Source: Prosthecobacter sp. (GTDB lineage: Bacteria; Verrucomicrobiota; Verrucomicrobiia; Verrucomicrobiales; Verrucomicrobiaceae). Taken from it: a stretch of DNA of 64,000 nucleotides. The stretch lies in contig JAFMIR010000018.1 in the NCBI GenBank assembly GCA_017853885.1, positions 1 through 64,000 on the forward strand, read 5' to 3'. Under the pieces are notes generated by a model. The model worked only from the letters and a program-made list of their open reading frames with translations. It searched no databases and was not told the DNA's origin. How positions within the stretch are numbered: position 1 is the first letter of the stretch; the number at the start of each line of letters is the position of its first letter. Shown one piece after another: positions 62,013 to 64,000 of the stretch. A program made the translations under genes and the position numbers.

Positions 62013-62015
62013 TTC

Positions 62016-63143
62016 ATGATCGGATTTCTCACACCAACCTTCTGGAACTCCACAGCCTCCCATGTAGCATCTCCCCCCTGTGGGGACACAGTTGGTCTGC
62101 AGGGATTTGTCGAGTCCCTTTTTCCAACCAATGGCACATGCCTGTTTCAAACCAGTGGCACTGAGAGCGCTCCGAAATGGGTGGTTCTCACCAAAGAGTC
62201 CCTTCGACAGTCTGCATTGGCTGTGAACGCTCACTACGGCATCAGCATGAAGGACCGCTGGTTGCTCGCACTGCCGCTGTGGCATGTTGGAGGCTTCGGG
62301 ATTTTGGCAAGATCCTTTGTGTCTGGATCTCAGGTGACAGCACTCGAAGGCAGATGGAGCCCCGAGGCCTTTGTAAAGCTCGCAATAGAATCGAGAAGCA
62401 CGCTGACTTCACTGGTTCCCACCCAGATTTTTGATATTGTAACGGCCGGGTTGAAGGCACCTGATTCAATGCGCATCGCTCTAGTGGGCGGAGCTGCTCT
62501 GAGCGATGAAATTGAGCAAGCCGCGCTAAAACTTGGGTGGCCAGTTCGAAAAACGTATGGGATGACCGAGGCAGCGTCTCAGATCGCTTCTCAGCGCTTC
62601 GCTGGAGGGGCATTCGAGGTTTTAAGTCTTTGGGATTTGCACACTGACACCAACGACATCCTTACCATACGAGGTCCAGCTCTGGCAAAGGGCTACATCT
62701 TCCAGAGTAAGGATGGGAACTGGAGGTGGAGTGAAATTTCCAAGACACAGGGACTTTGCACGCGAGATCGAGTGTTCTTAAGCGAGGTCTGCGGAAAGCG
62801 TGCGCTGAGCTTCATTGGCCGCGAGGCAGGTAACATCAAAATTCTGGGCGAACTCGTATCTTTGAACCTGATTCAGACGCGAATCGATAGTCTTCGCTTA
62901 AGTCTCGGAATAACGGAGGGCGACGCCGCTGTCTGCGATGTTCCGGATCGACGTGCGGGTGCAAGACTAGTTCTTGCTTTTTCGAAGATCATTCCAAAAG
63001 ACGCCGAAAAGCTTATGAATGCGCTTAACAAAGAGCAGCGAGCTTTTGAGCAGGTTCAAGAAGCCCGCCAAGTGCCTACTATTCCGCGCGGAGAAATGGG
63101 AAAGATTTTCTTCGAGCTGCTACGTGCATCACTAACTTCCTAA
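62016..63143 (+). CDS. menE: o-Succinylbenzoate--CoA ligase-like AMP-binding enzyme
   Basis: 375 aa, about 80 residues shorter than most MenE. AMP-binding signature TSGTESAPKWV (46-56), LPLWHVGGFGIL and YGMTEAAS (181-188) support the MenE branch of the ANL superfamily. It activates o-succinylbenzoate for MenB. The N-terminal region before the P-loop is short. It sits three bases after pyk, probably in the same transcript. Confidence 0.84.
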   Translation: MIGFLTPTFWNSTASHVASPPCGDTVGLQGFVESLFPTNGTCLFQTSGTESAPKWVVLTKESLRQSALAVNAHYGISMKDRWLLALPLWHVGGFGILARSFVSGSQVTALEGRWSPEAFVKLAIESRSTLTSLVPTQIFDIVTAGLKAPDSMRIALVGGAALSDEIEQAALKLGWPVRKTYGMTEAASQIASQRFAGGAFEVLSLWDLHTDTNDILTIRGPALAKGYIFQSKDGNWRWSEISKTQGLCTRDRVFLSEVCGKRALSFIGREAGNIKILGELVSLNLIQTRIDSLRLSLGITEGDAAVCDVPDRRAGARLVLAFSKIIPKDAEKLMNALNKEQRAFEQVQEARQVPTIPRGEMGKIFFELLRASLTS

Positions 63144-63162
63144 TGGTGAGAAAGCCTTTGAT

Positions 63163-63762
63163 TTAACCATTCTTCTTCAAGCCATCATTACCCAATAAAG
63201 GAGTGATGACAGGGCGGTCTTTCATCTCCGGTGAGATCAACCAATTCTTGGAATTCTTCGGATGAGGAACAAAGGAAATCAAGAAAAGCTCCTCGATTTT
63301 GTCCGTAAGCGTTTCCTGTGAGGTTCGCACAACAACGTGGACATACTTTTTATCAGGTTCCGAGGCTACGGAGAGGATATTGATTCTCAGCGTCTCCTTC
63401 TTCCGCTTCATGGTTTCAGGAGCAATTTTGAGCTTTTGGTGCCAAGCATTGCGATCAACTACATAAAACTCCTGAGGTGTCATTTTTTCGAGCTCTTTGT
63501 AATCTTTGGCGTTGTAACCTTGAAGCATTGCCGCTTCATCTGTCATGGTCGGGGCAGCTTTGATGATTCCAACGGTCTCGCGTTGTCTCCGTTCGAGGGA
63601 TTCAGTAATGATCATTTCGGCTGCAGTCTTCCAATCTTGCTCCACGACGGCCGTGAGATACTTTTTCACCAAACTCGCGCACTCATGATCAACAGGAAGA
63701 GTTTCTCCGTGAAGAGTGGAAAGAACCTGAATGAAAGCAAAGATGGCAGCTAGAATACGCAT
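63163..63762 (-). CDS. Exported protein of unknown function
   Basis: 199 aa with a signal peptide (MRILAAIFAFIQVLSTLHGE). The mature part starts with a helical region (ASLVKKYLTAVVEQDWKTAAEMI) like those of NTF2/DUF4878-type domains, followed by strands; this is a guess on pattern. No motif of a known enzyme. It is convergent with menE by 19 bases and divergent from the next lipoprotein. Confidence 0.65.
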   Translation of the reverse strand: MRILAAIFAFIQVLSTLHGETLPVDHECASLVKKYLTAVVEQDWKTAAEMIITESLERRQRETVGIIKAAPTMTDEAAMLQGYNAKDYKELEKMTPQEFYVVDRNAWHQKLKIAPETMKRKKETLRINILSVASEPDKKYVHVVVRTSQETLTDKIEELFLISFVPHPKNSKNWLISPEMKDRPVITPLLGNDGLKKNG

Positions 63763-63939
63763 AAAAATAAAAGAGATCTCTAATGCGTTAGAAAACGGGC
63801 GTCAAATGACGAATACGAACGCGTATGCCAAAGCTTGATGGGTAAATTTTGCTTTTCTCGTGAACACAGACCCCTTAATTTTCGACGAAGAAGATGCTGG
63901 ATTTCCGGCATCTCTCCCTAAAACTAAACACACACGATC

Positions 63940-64000
63940 ATGAAAAAAGCCATTTTACTCGTTCTCACTTCCACCACCTTTATATCATGCACCAGTGGAC
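63940..64000 (+). CDS. Lipoprotein, 5' end only (cut by window edge)
   Basis: ATG 63940. The visible 20 codons read MKKAILLVLTSTTFISCTSG, a lipoprotein signal peptide with lipobox FISC at residues 14-17. No more is visible, so nothing can be said about its role. Confidence 0.6.
   Translation, partial: MKKAILLVLTSTTFISCTSG

Overview
The window looks like chromosomal DNA of a Verrucomicrobiota bacterium, probably near Verrucomicrobiaceae/Prosthecobacter. This is inference from gene content. It carries several Planctomycetes/Verrucomicrobia-type secreted modules: two DUF1549/DUF1553 cytochrome-like proteins, three DUF1501 proteins with twin-arginine-like leaders, a pre-peptidase C-terminal (PPC-like) protein and a DUF1080 protein. 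It also has DUF5069, many signal-peptide hydrolases, menaquinone genes and a complete-looking set of ordinary housekeeping genes. There are no rRNA genes, no CRISPR array, no phage and no intact insertion sequence.

Layout. 0-1 kb: the tail of an unknown Cys-rich protein, then gene-poor DNA with short repeats. 1-7 kb: zwf, a truncated aquaporin remnant, a DhnA/LsrF-type aldolase, a secreted beta-sandwich protein, a CobA-HemD fusion and a membrane-anchored PpiC parvulin. 7-17.5 kb: a flavodoxin-less CysJ-like reductase, a PPC/DUF1501 pair, an MFS transporter, a class C serine hydrolase, DUF1549/1553 and an amidohydrolase. 17.5-24 kb: def, cdsA-dxr, gltX, a PfkB kinase-menB pair and tRNA-Ser(GCU). 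24-30 kb: tilS, an MBL hydrolase-folA pair, a lipoprotein-RlmM-like pair and purB. 30-34 kb: a second serine hydrolase, a di-heme peroxidase, an orphan dhaL and DUF1080. 34-40 kb: a PhoB/PhoR-like pair, a lipoprotein, an L,D-transpeptidase, a thioredoxin-fold protein, a histidine phosphatase and phoH. 40-49 kb: DUF1501, FmdB-like, a coupled pair of unknowns (191 and 945 aa), a secreted MBL protein, a 40-aa Cys-rich membrane peptide, DUF5069 and a LysM-like/YkuD protein. 49-54 kb: a phosphoesterase remnant and the ribD-trpF-xseB-dxs cluster. 54-64 kb: an esterase, DUF1501 with DUF1549/1553, rsmE, tatD, pyk-menE and small secreted proteins.

How the genes fit together. Dxs and Dxr supply the MEP isoprenoid pathway, which could feed the menaquinone pathway represented by MenB and MenE. 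CdsA serves phospholipid synthesis. Zwf, Pyk and the aldolase serve central carbon flow. CobA-HemD makes precorrin-2 for siroheme or cobalamin and could serve a sulfite or nitrite reductase fed by the CysJ-like flavoprotein. Two L,D-transpeptidases point to 3-3 cross-linked or protein-anchoring peptidoglycan.

I did not find a clear new defence or mobile system. The least explained items are the 42.4-45.8 kb pair, the OstA-like lipoprotein coupled to an RlmM-like methyltransferase, the orphan FeoB-associated-type micropeptide, the inverted repeat at 36.7 kb, and two decayed genes (aquaporin and phosphoesterase). One dispersed repeat appears to have become the signal peptide of a secreted protein.
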